Origin: JABZIP01 sp052173355
Lineage (GTDB): Bacteria; Bacillota; Clostridia; Peptostreptococcales; Anaerovoracaceae
NCBI GenBank assembly: GCA_052173355.1
Contig: JBQMYS010000022.1
Location: forward strand, 1 to 21,399
Reading direction: 5' to 3'
DNA: 21,399 bases
Position 1 is the stretch's first letter. Every line of letters starts with the position of its first letter. Positions 15,536-21,399 of this stretch are shown in pieces. A model generated the notes under the pieces. The model was not told the DNA's origin. It searched no databases and saw nothing but the letters and a program-made list of their open reading frames with translations. A program made the position numbers and the translations under genes.

Positions 15536-17211
15536 GGATTCACATATAATGTTTTATTACCGGTAAAAATCACCATACCGGCTTTTGCTTTGGACGGCTT
15601 TTTTACCAGGCGTATAGGTACATAGTCTACGGGCACATTTTCAGAATCTTTAGCTTTGCTGTGAAATGCGGCTATCGCGGCGCAAGTACGTATGTCGGAT
15701 TCGGAAGGTGATGTATTTGCACACTTTAAGACTACGTGTGAACCCGGGATGTCTTTGGTGTGAAACCATAAATCTCCACGTCCCGCAATTTTGGTAGTGA
15801 TGTAATCATTTTCTTTATTGTTTTTACCAACGAGCACTTTAAGTCCGCTTGGCAAGGTGTATGAGAGCGGCAAGGGTTTTTTATTTCGTTCGGCATAAAT
15901 TGTCGGACGTTTTTTGATATAACCGTTTTCAAATAATTCGTATTTCAGTGAATCTATTTCGCTTTGTGTGGTTGCATCGTTTGCGAACAGCAGTACGGAT
16001 TCAAGGTACTCAATATCTTTTTCTATTTCTTCAAGCTGATGTGAAATCTCTTTTATAGCAGTTTTTGCTTTTCCGTATTTTTTGTAATAAAGTTGAGCGT
16101 TTTTGCTTAGTGAAAAACGAACATCCAGTGGAATTTCAAGGATGGCATTATCGTAATAGTTTTTTACAGATATTGAATTTAAACCGGATTGTTCAAGGTG
16201 CAAATTTGCAGTTATAAGTTCGCCGTATAGACGCAGATGTTCGGAATCTTTTGCTATTTGCAGTTCGGTTCTCATTTTTTCAGATTTGCTTTTTATCTTT
16301 TTTATAAGGTTTGAAATTTCAGAAATAAGCGCATGGCCTTTTTGTTTCAGTTTACCGCTTGTAATGTTGTATTTGAAGTAAAAGTCAAGTGCTTCGGAAA
16401 TTGTAGGAAAAGTTTTAGAGATACAGGTGTTCTTTAAATTTTCCATTTCAAAAACGTAAAAATCTTCGCAATAATTTTTGTTGTTTAAATATACCAAAGA
16501 TAAAAAATTATTTTCATGAATTTTTATTTTTAAATCTTCAATTTTGTTGCAAATTTCCTGTATATTGTTAATGTTTTCGCAAAGGGAGTTTGCGTACATA
16601 GGACCTAGTCCTTGGATTGTAGCCACAAGTGTTTTACTGAAATTATCGGAATTGCTCAGTTCATTTTTTAAATAATCCTTTGATATTTGATCTATGTTCA
16701 ATTTATTTTGAGAAGGTGGATAAATATACTCGATTGAAGGAAGTAATTGTCGAACTCTGCTTGTGTCAAATGAAATGCGTTTCATAGCATCAAGTATCTT
16801 ATTTGTGGATAAATCTACGAGTACGACATTGCTGTGTCTACCCATTATTTCTATTATCAATTTTTTGTTTACGGAGAAACCGAGTTCATCCAAATTTTGG
16901 AAGTATATTTCGATTATTCTCTCAAATCCTACCTGCTGTATATTATAGATTTTACCACCTTGTATGTGCTTCCTAAGTAACATGCAAAATGTGTGTGGGG
17001 CTTTAGGATTTTCAAGGGTATCGTCAATTAAATGCAACCTTGGATTAGAACAGGATGCTGCGATGAACAACTTATAATTTGTTTGATTTGCATGTATATG
17101 AAATACCAGTTCGTCTTTTTCAGGTTGATAGACTTTTTGTAATCTTCCGCCACAAAGCGCAGTATTTAATTCTTTGCTTAAAGCTCTCAGTGCAATACCG
17201 TCAAGTGCCAT
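15520..17211 (-). CDS. rqcH: RqcH / NFACT family protein (Rqc2/NEMF homologue, FbpA-like)
   Basis: Ribosome quality control factor that binds stalled 50S-peptidyl-tRNA complexes and recruits tRNA-Ala to add C-terminal alanine tails. The 563 residues comprise NFACT-N (1-about 170), a helix-hairpin-helix and long coiled-coil middle (about 180-430), and an NFACT-R domain (about 445-563, LPSGLKVLVGKNNKEND and GRGDLWFHTKDIPGSHVVL). The start MALDGIALRAL is typical, with AAAGGAGG nearby. The catalytic/tRNA-recruiting pair at 97-98, Asp-Arg in B. subtilis, reads Glu97-Arg98. Older annotations call the family fibronectin-binding protein A. It converges on rluD. Confidence 0.95.
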   Translation of the reverse strand: MALDGIALRALSKELNTALCGGRLQKVYQPEKDELVFHIHANQTNYKLFIAASCSNPRLHLIDDTLENPKAPHTFCMLLRKHIQGGKIYNIQQVGFERIIEIYFQNLDELGFSVNKKLIIEIMGRHSNVVLVDLSTNKILDAMKRISFDTSRVRQLLPSIEYIYPPSQNKLNIDQISKDYLKNELSNSDNFSKTLVATIQGLGPMYANSLCENINNIQEICNKIEDLKIKIHENNFLSLVYLNNKNYCEDFYVFEMENLKNTCISKTFPTISEALDFYFKYNITSGKLKQKGHALISEISNLIKKIKSKSEKMRTELQIAKDSEHLRLYGELITANLHLEQSGLNSISVKNYYDNAILEIPLDVRFSLSKNAQLYYKKYGKAKTAIKEISHQLEEIEKDIEYLESVLLFANDATTQSEIDSLKYELFENGYIKKRPTIYAERNKKPLPLSYTLPSGLKVLVGKNNKENDYITTKIAGRGDLWFHTKDIPGSHVVLKCANTSPSESDIRTCAAIAAFHSKAKDSENVPVDYVPIRLVKKPSKAKAGMVIFTGNKTLYVNPKIPD

Positions 17212-17294
17212 TTTGCCTCCTTTATAATGAAATATTAAATAAAATTATAAATTAAAATAAAATTGTTAAAATCGAAAATTTTGTTTCACGACTG

Positions 17295-17303
17295 ATTATA
17301 TCA
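17295..17303 (-). promoter_or_regulatory. Extended -10 promoter of rqcH
   Basis: Minus strand TGATATAAT: consensus -10 preceded by TGn. The -35 at 17-bp spacing is poor, as expected of an extended -10 promoter. The untranslated leader would be about 75 bases and very AT-rich. Confidence 0.6.
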
Positions 17304-17319
17304 CAATAATTATTATGAT
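17300..17319. promoter_or_regulatory. 20-bp palindrome upstream of the rqcH -10 box
   Basis: ATCACAATAA and TTATTATGAT form an inverted repeat matching in 9 of 10 pairs, centred in the spacer region of the rqcH promoter. It may be an operator or an AT-rich coincidence. Confidence 0.4.
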
Positions 17320-17353
17320 ACCACTCAAAAGGAAATTTACAAATTAAAAAAGA

Positions 17354-17382
17354 TTGAATCAATGGCGAATTTGTAGTAAACT
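17354..17382 (+). promoter_or_regulatory. Possible promoter of the orphan gene
   Basis: TTGAAT at 17354-17359, 17 bases, TAAACT at 17377-17382. Weak match in AT-rich DNA; the distance to the ATG (73 bases) is acceptable. Confidence 0.35.
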
Positions 17383-17455
17383 ATACCTAATTTAATTTAT
17401 GATTAAAAGTATATATTTTTATAGTGTAATTAAATAAGTTAAAGGAGATTTTAAA

Positions 17456-18076
17456 ATGAAAATATCTTTACCACCTAAACCTATTGAATTAAATAATAAT
17501 GGTAAGTTTGTTGATAGTCCTAAAAAAAATAAATCTTTTAATAAAATGTTAAGAGGAAAACTTACAGAAGAAGAGGAAGTAGGTATTCTTGTAGAACATA
17601 TAAAAAAGAAACTCAACGCTTTGAGAACAATGTGTATGCAAACAAAACCAAATAGGCAATTAAGTTCTGAAGAAAAAGCATATTTAAAGAAAAAATACAA
17701 CTTTTCCAATCAGGAAATGAGTACTTTAAAATATGAAGAATTTGCAAATGAATTATGTGAAATGGGAATAATTTCAACGCCTCCCGTAATAGATGGATAT
17801 TCGTTAACAAATATCCATGTTAACGAATCTCTGGGGTGTTATGAGGGGGAATGGACAAAAGTAGCATCGTCATCAACAGACTTTTCATCAAAATCAAATG
17901 ATATTGACAATTTAAATCCTATACAAAATTACTTATATATGCTTAAAAATCTTGAAATCAATTATGAAAACTTTAAAAGATTAGGAATATATAAAGGAGA
18001 TTTTAAATCTGAAGTTATTCGCAGACAATATGAAGCACATCAAACAATTTTAAAAATCATGAAAGAATTAGCTTAA
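17456..18076 (+). CDS. Hypothetical protein, AT-rich orphan gene
   Basis: 206 residues; I do not recognise the family. It starts with an ATG after AAAGGAG at 17441-17447, an excellent ribosome site, so it is very likely translated. There is no signal peptide or membrane segment; the product is a hydrophilic cytoplasmic protein. Residues 1-40 are basic and low-complexity (MKISLPPKPIELNNN). A helical part follows (about 36-62) with the acidic run TEEEEVGILVEHIKKK, then a segment with SSEEKAYLKKKYNFS (about 69-83), a small central region with two glycines and aromatic residues (YSLTNIHVNESLGCYEGEW), a serine-rich linker, and a C-terminal helix ending TILKIMKELA. The coding sequence is visibly richer in A/T than the flanking ribosomal genes, which suggests recent acquisition. 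It stands alone between rqcH and rplM. Confidence 0.72.
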   Translation: MKISLPPKPIELNNNGKFVDSPKKNKSFNKMLRGKLTEEEEVGILVEHIKKKLNALRTMCMQTKPNRQLSSEEKAYLKKKYNFSNQEMSTLKYEEFANELCEMGIISTPPVIDGYSLTNIHVNESLGCYEGEWTKVASSSTDFSSKSNDIDNLNPIQNYLYMLKNLEINYENFKRLGIYKGDFKSEVIRRQYEAHQTILKIMKELA

Positions 18077-18101
18077 ATATCGAAATGTAAATAGGATTAC
18101 C

Positions 18102-18221
18102 TTACAAACTGGGCAGCGGGTCTTTGGTTTGTTTAAACTCTATTTCATCAATATAATTAGTGTATATAAATTCTACAGCATTGCTTAAAACATTACTTTG
18201 ATACCTAAAAAGCAAAAAATG
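18102..18221 (-). pseudogene. Possible C-terminal remnant of an unidentified gene
   Basis: On the minus strand this stretch reads as protein-like sequence (YQSNVLSNAVEFIYTNYIDE, then IEFKQTKDPLPSL and a stop). The frame runs back without a stop to 18395, but only by crossing the rplM promoter and leader, so no intact gene can exist. The residue composition resembles a real helical protein tail. I cannot name a family, and it may be chance. Nothing else is apparent in 18077-18222. Confidence 0.25.
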
Positions 18222-18222
18222 A

Positions 18223-18251
18223 TTGACAATGTTGAGAAAAAATAATAAAAT
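18223..18251 (+). promoter_or_regulatory. Promoter of rplM-rpsI
   Basis: TTGACA at 18223-18228, 17 bases, TAAAAT at 18246-18251. Transcription should start near 18258, leaving a leader of about 128 bases. Confidence 0.8.
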
Positions 18252-18256
18252 ATCTT

Positions 18257-18364
18257 TTGTGACTATCCATGATTTTGTGGAAAGTATCACAAGGAGTGCA
18301 GGCTGGATGACCGGCCGTGGCTCAAAAAATATAGAAAGGTGTCGAAACAGATTGAAGATCAATC
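18257..18364 (+). ncRNA. Structured leader of rplM, probable L13 autoregulatory leader
   Basis: Three hairpins precede rplM. First, TTGTGA (18257-18262) pairs with TCACAA (18287-18292), with an inner TCCA/TGGA stem (18266-18269, 18278-18281). Second, GGCTGG (18301-18306) pairs with CCGGCC (18311-18316, one G-U) around an ATGA loop, possibly extended by GAG/CTC (18294-18296, 18321-18323). Third, GATTGA (18350-18355) pairs with TCAATC (18359-18364). Firmicutes rplM genes carry a conserved L13 leader thought to allow feedback by L13. Position and GC-rich core fit that, but I could not compare it with the Rfam model. Confidence 0.6.
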
Positions 18365-18385
18365 CAAGTAGGCAGGAGGAAAAAA

Positions 18386-18814
18386 ATGAAGTCATTTATT
18401 GCGAAACCTCAGGAGATAGAACACAAGTGGTATGTTCTTGATGCAGAGGGAAAAACATTAGGTAGATTGGCAAGTGAAGCCGCATCTATCTTAAGAGGAA
18501 AGAAAAAACCTATTTATACACCGCATGTTGATTGTGGAGACTATGTAATAGTTATCAATGCGGAAAAGGTGGAAGTGACAGGTAAAAAGAGAAAAGAGAA
18601 AATTTACAAAAGACATACCGGTTATCCGGGCGGTCTGAGAGAAATCACTTTCGAAAAGTTACAAGCTAAGAAGCCGGATGAAATTATTCGTCATGCTATC
18701 AAAGGAATGATGCCTAACGGCAAGCTTGGCAGGCAGATGTATAAGAAATTAAAGGTTTACGCAGGACCGAATCATGATCATGCGGCACAGAAACCTGAAG
18801 TTTGGGAATTTTAA
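18386..18814 (+). CDS. rplM: 50S ribosomal protein L13
   Basis: Early-assembly 23S rRNA-binding protein of the large subunit. The 142 residues include HKWYVLDAEGKTLGRLASEAA, given here as the conserved region at 12-32, then YVIVINAEKVEVTGKK, YKRHTGYPGG and MPNGKLGRQMYKKLKVYAG. Length is normal. CAGGAGGAAAAAA precedes the ATG. rpsI follows 18 bases later, the universal rplM-rpsI pair. Confidence 0.98.
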   Translation: MKSFIAKPQEIEHKWYVLDAEGKTLGRLASEAASILRGKKKPIYTPHVDCGDYVIVINAEKVEVTGKKRKEKIYKRHTGYPGGLREITFEKLQAKKPDEIIRHAIKGMMPNGKLGRQMYKKLKVYAGPNHDHAAQKPEVWEF

Positions 18815-18832
18815 GAAGGGAGGATTGAAACA

Positions 18833-19228
18833 ATGGCAAAAATGCAGTATATTGGAACAGGAAGAAGAAAGTCATCTGTAGCTAGAGTTAGATTGCTCCC
18901 GGGTAAAGGTGATATAGTAGTAAATAAAAAGGCGCTTGATGATTATTTCCCAATGGAAATTGTTAAAAGAGAGGTAAGAAGGCCTTTTGAAGTTGCACAT
19001 TGCGAGGGACAGTTTGATGTAATCGCTACTGTTGAAGGTGGTGGATTTACAGGGCAGGCAGGTGCGCTAAGACACGGAATTTCAAGAGCACTTTGCGAAG
19101 CTGACAGAGAAGCGTACAGAGGGCTCCTGAAAGTGGCAGGATTCTTGACTAGAGATTCAAGAATGAAAGAAAGAAAGAAATACGGCTTGAAAAAAGCAAG
19201 ACGTGCTTCGCAGTTCTCAAAGAGATAA
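18833..19228 (+). CDS. rpsI: 30S ribosomal protein S9
   Basis: Small-subunit head protein whose C-terminal tail reaches the P-site tRNA. The 131 residues include GTGRRKSSVARVRL (8-21), GGGFTGQAGALRHGISRAL and the C-terminal KKYGLKKARRASQFSKR ending in the invariant Lys-Arg. GGGAGGATTGAAACA precedes the ATG. The transcript ends at the hairpin starting at 19247. Confidence 0.98.
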   Translation: MAKMQYIGTGRRKSSVARVRLLPGKGDIVVNKKALDDYFPMEIVKREVRRPFEVAHCEGQFDVIATVEGGGFTGQAGALRHGISRALCEADREAYRGLLKVAGFLTRDSRMKERKKYGLKKARRASQFSKR

Positions 19229-19246
19229 TTCAAACGAAAAATCAAA

Positions 19247-19292
19247 CCCGCAAATCCGATGGAATCATTGGATTTGTGGGATTTTTCTTTTT
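19247..19292 (+). terminator. Intrinsic terminator after rpsI
   Basis: An 11-bp stem CCCGCAAATCC (19247-19257) with GGATTTGTGGG (19270-19280, one G-U), then ATTTTTCTTTTT. The next gene starts only 18 bases after the T run. Confidence 0.9.
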
Positions 19293-19309
19293 GAAATAAG
19301 AGGAATAAA

Positions 19310-19873
19310 ATGGCAGAAAATTATGATAAAACAAAGTGGATATATGTACCGGATCATTATGAAGATTACAGATTTGTTTTGGGCACACGTGGTAGAAAAT
19401 CGTTAATTACGGTAGGCATAAACCCATCAACGGCAACTCCTTTTGCTCTTGATAATACTCTTAAGTCTGTAGAGCGCATAGCTTTGAACAACGGATTTGA
19501 TTCGTTTATTATGTTTAATGTATATCCGCAACGAGCGACAAACCCTGATGATATGCATTTTGAAGCCGATAAAAATTTACATGAGCAAAACATTAAAACA
19601 TTTGCAGATTTATTGCAAAGCGTTGGAAAAAATCCGATTATTTGGGCTGCTTGGGGAACGATTATAAATAAACGGGATTATTTGAAATACTGTCTGAAAG
19701 ATATGATTTCAGAAGGGAAAAAATGTGGTGCAATTTGGAAAAAGGCCGGTAAGGTTTCAAAACAAGGACATCCGCATCATCCGTTGTATTTGCGAAAAGA
19801 TATAGAACTTGATGATTTTGATGTGGAAAAATATGCGAACATGTGTTTACAAATGAAAACAGATGTGCTATAA
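19310..19873 (+). CDS. DUF1643 domain protein
   Basis: 187 residues matching the DUF1643 family: YRFVLGTRG, LITVGINPSTA (about 33-43), DNTLKSVERIA, FIMFNVYPQRAT and a C-terminal KQGHPHHPLYL. The Asn-Pro-Ser and HPxHP motifs look like a conserved active or binding site, but the biochemical function of this family is unknown to me. The N-terminal region is soluble with no membrane segment. ATG follows AAGAGGAATAAA. Its last 38 bases contain the lexA SOS box and promoter, and its TAA stop is part of the lexA -10 box. No upstream promoter is obvious other than readthrough of the rpsI terminator. Confidence 0.85.
   Translation: MAENYDKTKWIYVPDHYEDYRFVLGTRGRKSLITVGINPSTATPFALDNTLKSVERIALNNGFDSFIMFNVYPQRATNPDDMHFEADKNLHEQNIKTFADLLQSVGKNPIIWAAWGTIINKRDYLKYCLKDMISEGKKCGAIWKKAGKVSKQGHPHHPLYLRKDIELDDFDVEKYANMCLQMKTDVL
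19836..19849 (+). promoter_or_regulatory. SOS box (LexA operator) of lexA
   Basis: CGAACATGTGTTTA matches the Gram-positive consensus CGAACRNRYGTTYC at 13 of 14 positions; only the last base differs. It overlaps the -35 element of the lexA promoter, as expected for autorepression. It lies within the DUF1643 coding region. Confidence 0.8.
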
Positions 19874-19874
19874 T
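19846..19874 (+). promoter_or_regulatory. lexA promoter
   Basis: TTTACA at 19846-19851, 17 bases, TATAAT at 19869-19874. Both elements lie in or across the end of the DUF1643 gene. Transcription from about 19881 leaves a 25-base leader with AGGAGGG. Confidence 0.8.
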
Positions 19875-19905
19875 TTTATATTATAGTTTACAGGAGGGCT
19901 ATCAA

Positions 19906-20553
19906 ATGGAGCAATTAAAAGATTCTGAAAAACGCGTGCTGGAATATATGAAAGAGGTTATTGATGAAAAAGGCTATCCGCCGACGGTTAGAGAAATTGG
20001 AGATGCTCTTAGTATAAAATCCACGTCAAGTGTTCACAAAACGCTTACACAACTTGAAAAAAAAGGATACATAAAAAAGGATGTTGCTAAACCTAGGGCG
20101 CTTACTCTTGTTAAACAAGAAGATGAATTCGATCTACAAAATGACGAAAATATGAATGGAGGCAGAGTAGACGTAGTCGAGATACCGGTAGTAGGGCAAA
20201 TAGCGGCGGGAATACCGATATTGGCTGAGCAAAATATAGAAGACAGCTTTCCGATACCGAGCCGTTTTGTCGGTAGGAAGACGAATTTTATGCTTGTCGT
20301 AAAAGGCGACAGCATGATAGAGGCGGGGATATTTGACGGCGATTACATATTAGTCGAGGAGGATTGCGAAGCGCGAAACGGTGAAATTGTTGTTGCTATG
20401 ATAGACGGGTTTGAAAGTGAAGCTACGGTAAAGACTTTTTACAAGGAAAATAATCATATCAGATTACAACCGGAAAATTCGACGATGACACCCATAATTG
20501 TTAATGATGTTAGAATACTTGGGAAAGTTAGAGGGGTATTTCGTTATTTTTAG
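19906..20553 (+). CDS. lexA: LexA, SOS response repressor
   Basis: Repressor of DNA damage genes that cuts itself when stimulated by RecA-ssDNA. The frame extends to 19843, but AGGAGGG sits before the ATG at 19906, giving 215 residues. The N-terminal winged helix (1-70) has GYPPTVREIGDAL and STSSVHKTLTQLEKKG. The cleavage bond is Ala101-Gly102 (QIAAGIP). The S24 protease dyad is Ser136 (KGDSM) and Lys176 (ATVKTF). All key residues are present. The gene should be damage-inducible and self-repressed through the SOS box just upstream. Confidence 0.97.
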   Translation: MEQLKDSEKRVLEYMKEVIDEKGYPPTVREIGDALSIKSTSSVHKTLTQLEKKGYIKKDVAKPRALTLVKQEDEFDLQNDENMNGGRVDVVEIPVVGQIAAGIPILAEQNIEDSFPIPSRFVGRKTNFMLVVKGDSMIEAGIFDGDYILVEEDCEARNGEIVVAMIDGFESEATVKTFYKENNHIRLQPENSTMTPIIVNDVRILGKVRGVFRYF

Positions 20554-20581
20554 TGTTAATGAAATTGTAATATATAATTGC

Positions 20582-20610
20582 TTTCAAAAGAAATGTTAAA
20601 AGTGTATAAT
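20582..20610 (+). promoter_or_regulatory. Promoter of the amidase gene
   Basis: TTTCAA at 20582-20587, 17 bases, TATAAT at 20605-20610. A second TATAAT at 20619-20624 lies just downstream and may be an alternative -10. No clear terminator separates it from lexA. Confidence 0.55.
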
Positions 20611-20639
20611 AGAAGTGTTATAATTTCGAAAGGAAGCAT

Positions 20640-21399
20640 ATGCTAATGAAGAAAATTTCCAAAATACTTTTTTTTACGATTTTACTATCTTTTTGTTTGG
20701 GTGGACTTAGCTTTATATATGCTGATCAAAATGCGGTATCTAAGTGGGAGATAGATTTAGGAATTGAAAGCAGTATTAAAAATCCTGCAAAATTATTTTT
20801 GGGAGAAACTCAGCTTTTGACAGCACCTAATGATATAAAGCCTGTTATAGTAAAAGGAACTACATTGATTCCGGCAAGAGCTGTCTTTGAATCTATGGGA
20901 TACAAAGTGGATTGGATTGATTTGCAAAAGGTGGTTTTGATTACGGGAAATGGAAATGAAATCAGATTGACGCTTGATTCCGCCAATGCACTTGTTAACA
21001 ATGTTGAAAGACCGCTTGTTGTGCCTGCAATGATAATAGATCATGATAAAGACGGTGTTGGAAGTACGATGATACCGCTTAGATTTACTGCGGAAATGCT
21101 GGGAAGCAATGTAAAGTGGATAGGCGAAGAAAATAAGATAGTAATAGAAAAAGAGCAGGCATCTACAGGAGAACATAACGTAGATACGCAAAATCCTCCT
21201 GAAAAAAGTGATGCAGAACTGGAAAAAGAGATAATTGCAAAGGAAGAAGAACTTTCCAAAAAACTGGTAGCACCGGAACAGGATATGTATACATATTGGG
21301 ATGGCGATATTCTAAATGAAAGTGCGAAAGAAAAGATAATAGTGATAGATATAGGACATGGCGGGAAAGATAGAGGTGCTGTAGGACATGAGAATCAAC
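20640..21399 (+). CDS. Secreted N-acetylmuramoyl-L-alanine amidase with copper-amine-oxidase-N-like domain (3' end outside window)
   Basis: The open frame runs off the window end after 253 codons. ATG 20640 follows AAGGAAGCAT; a second ATG at 20646 is less well spaced. Residues 1-28 are a signal peptide (basic start, hydrophobic ILFFTILLSF, cleavage likely after IYA). About 50-170 match the non-enzymatic Cu_amine_oxidN1 repeat domain (KGTTLIPARAVFESMGYKVDW, then MIPLRFTAEMLGSNVKW). A charged linker follows (172-230), then the beginning of an Amidase_3 domain, IIVIDIGHGGKDRGAVG, whose His240 would be the first zinc ligand. The product is probably a peptidoglycan hydrolase active outside the cell. 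The remaining zinc ligands and catalytic Glu lie beyond the window. Confidence 0.88.
   Translation, partial: MLMKKISKILFFTILLSFCLGGLSFIYADQNAVSKWEIDLGIESSIKNPAKLFLGETQLLTAPNDIKPVIVKGTTLIPARAVFESMGYKVDWIDLQKVVLITGNGNEIRLTLDSANALVNNVERPLVVPAMIIDHDKDGVGSTMIPLRFTAEMLGSNVKWIGEENKIVIEKEQASTGEHNVDTQNPPEKSDAELEKEIIAKEEELSKKLVAPEQDMYTYWDGDILNESAKEKIIVIDIGHGGKDRGAVGHENQ

Noticed and set aside
18102..18395. 97-codon minus-strand frame as an intact gene
   Set aside because: It runs through the rplM promoter, leader and ribosome site and has no start signal; only its last third looks protein-like, listed as a possible remnant.
20640..20706. Lipoprotein signal in the amidase (Cys19)
   Set aside because: The residues before the cysteine (LSFC) do not fit a lipobox; a standard type I signal peptide ending at IYA fits better.
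20793..21191. 132-codon minus-strand open frame
   Set aside because: It lies antisense to the amidase gene, has no ribosome site, and its product is a low-complexity string rich in Ser, Tyr and Ile; the plus strand carries clear domains.

Overview
The window is a chromosomal stretch from a low-GC Gram-positive bacterium, most likely an anaerobic member of the class Clostridia. The signs are SepF and DivIVA, YlxM next to ffh, RqcH, a Gram-positive-type LexA with a Bacillus/Clostridium-like SOS box, and strong AGGAGG-type ribosome binding sites. I do not name a genus. Nearly all of it is core housekeeping DNA. I see no CRISPR array, prophage, insertion sequence or tRNA gene.

Layout. (1) 1-2160, plus strand: the end of ribBA, then ribH and a B3/B4-domain protein, closed by a hairpin at 2201-2242 shared with the convergent operon. 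(2) 7072-2264, minus strand: a tight four-gene operon of aconitase, isocitrate dehydrogenase, a GntR/FCD repressor and a type I GAPDH. Its textbook promoter (TTGACA, 17 bp, TATAAT) is overlapped by a near-perfect 22-bp palindrome, the likely operator of the encoded repressor. (3) 7270-9539, plus: ylxM, ffh, rpsP and khpA, ending in a strong terminator. (4) 9636-15493, plus: rimM and trmD, then an HlyD-like membrane protein, yggS, sepF, yggT, divIVA, lspA and rluD, closely spaced or overlapping. This joins tRNA/rRNA processing to the septum-associated ylm/divIVA cluster. (5) 17211-15520, minus: rqcH, convergent with rluD and sharing a bidirectional terminator that reaches into the rqcH coding end. 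(6) 17456-18076, plus: an AT-rich orphan gene of unknown function. (7) 18223-19228: promoter, structured leader, rplM and rpsI, then a terminator. (8) 19310-21399: a DUF1643 protein, lexA, and the 5' part of a secreted N-acetylmuramoyl-L-alanine amidase with a copper-amine-oxidase-N-like domain, cut by the window end.

The most interesting local logic is regulatory. The acn-icd-gntR-gap operon looks self-repressed and links the oxidative branch of the citrate cycle (2-oxoglutarate/glutamate supply) with a glycolytic/gluconeogenic enzyme. lexA has its own promoter and SOS box inside the 3' end of the preceding gene, so that the upstream stop codon lies in the -10 box. rplM is preceded by a leader with three hairpins, consistent with ribosomal-protein autoregulation. 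The orphan gene and a possible minus-strand gene remnant beside it mark the only spot that looks like an insertion into otherwise conserved DNA.
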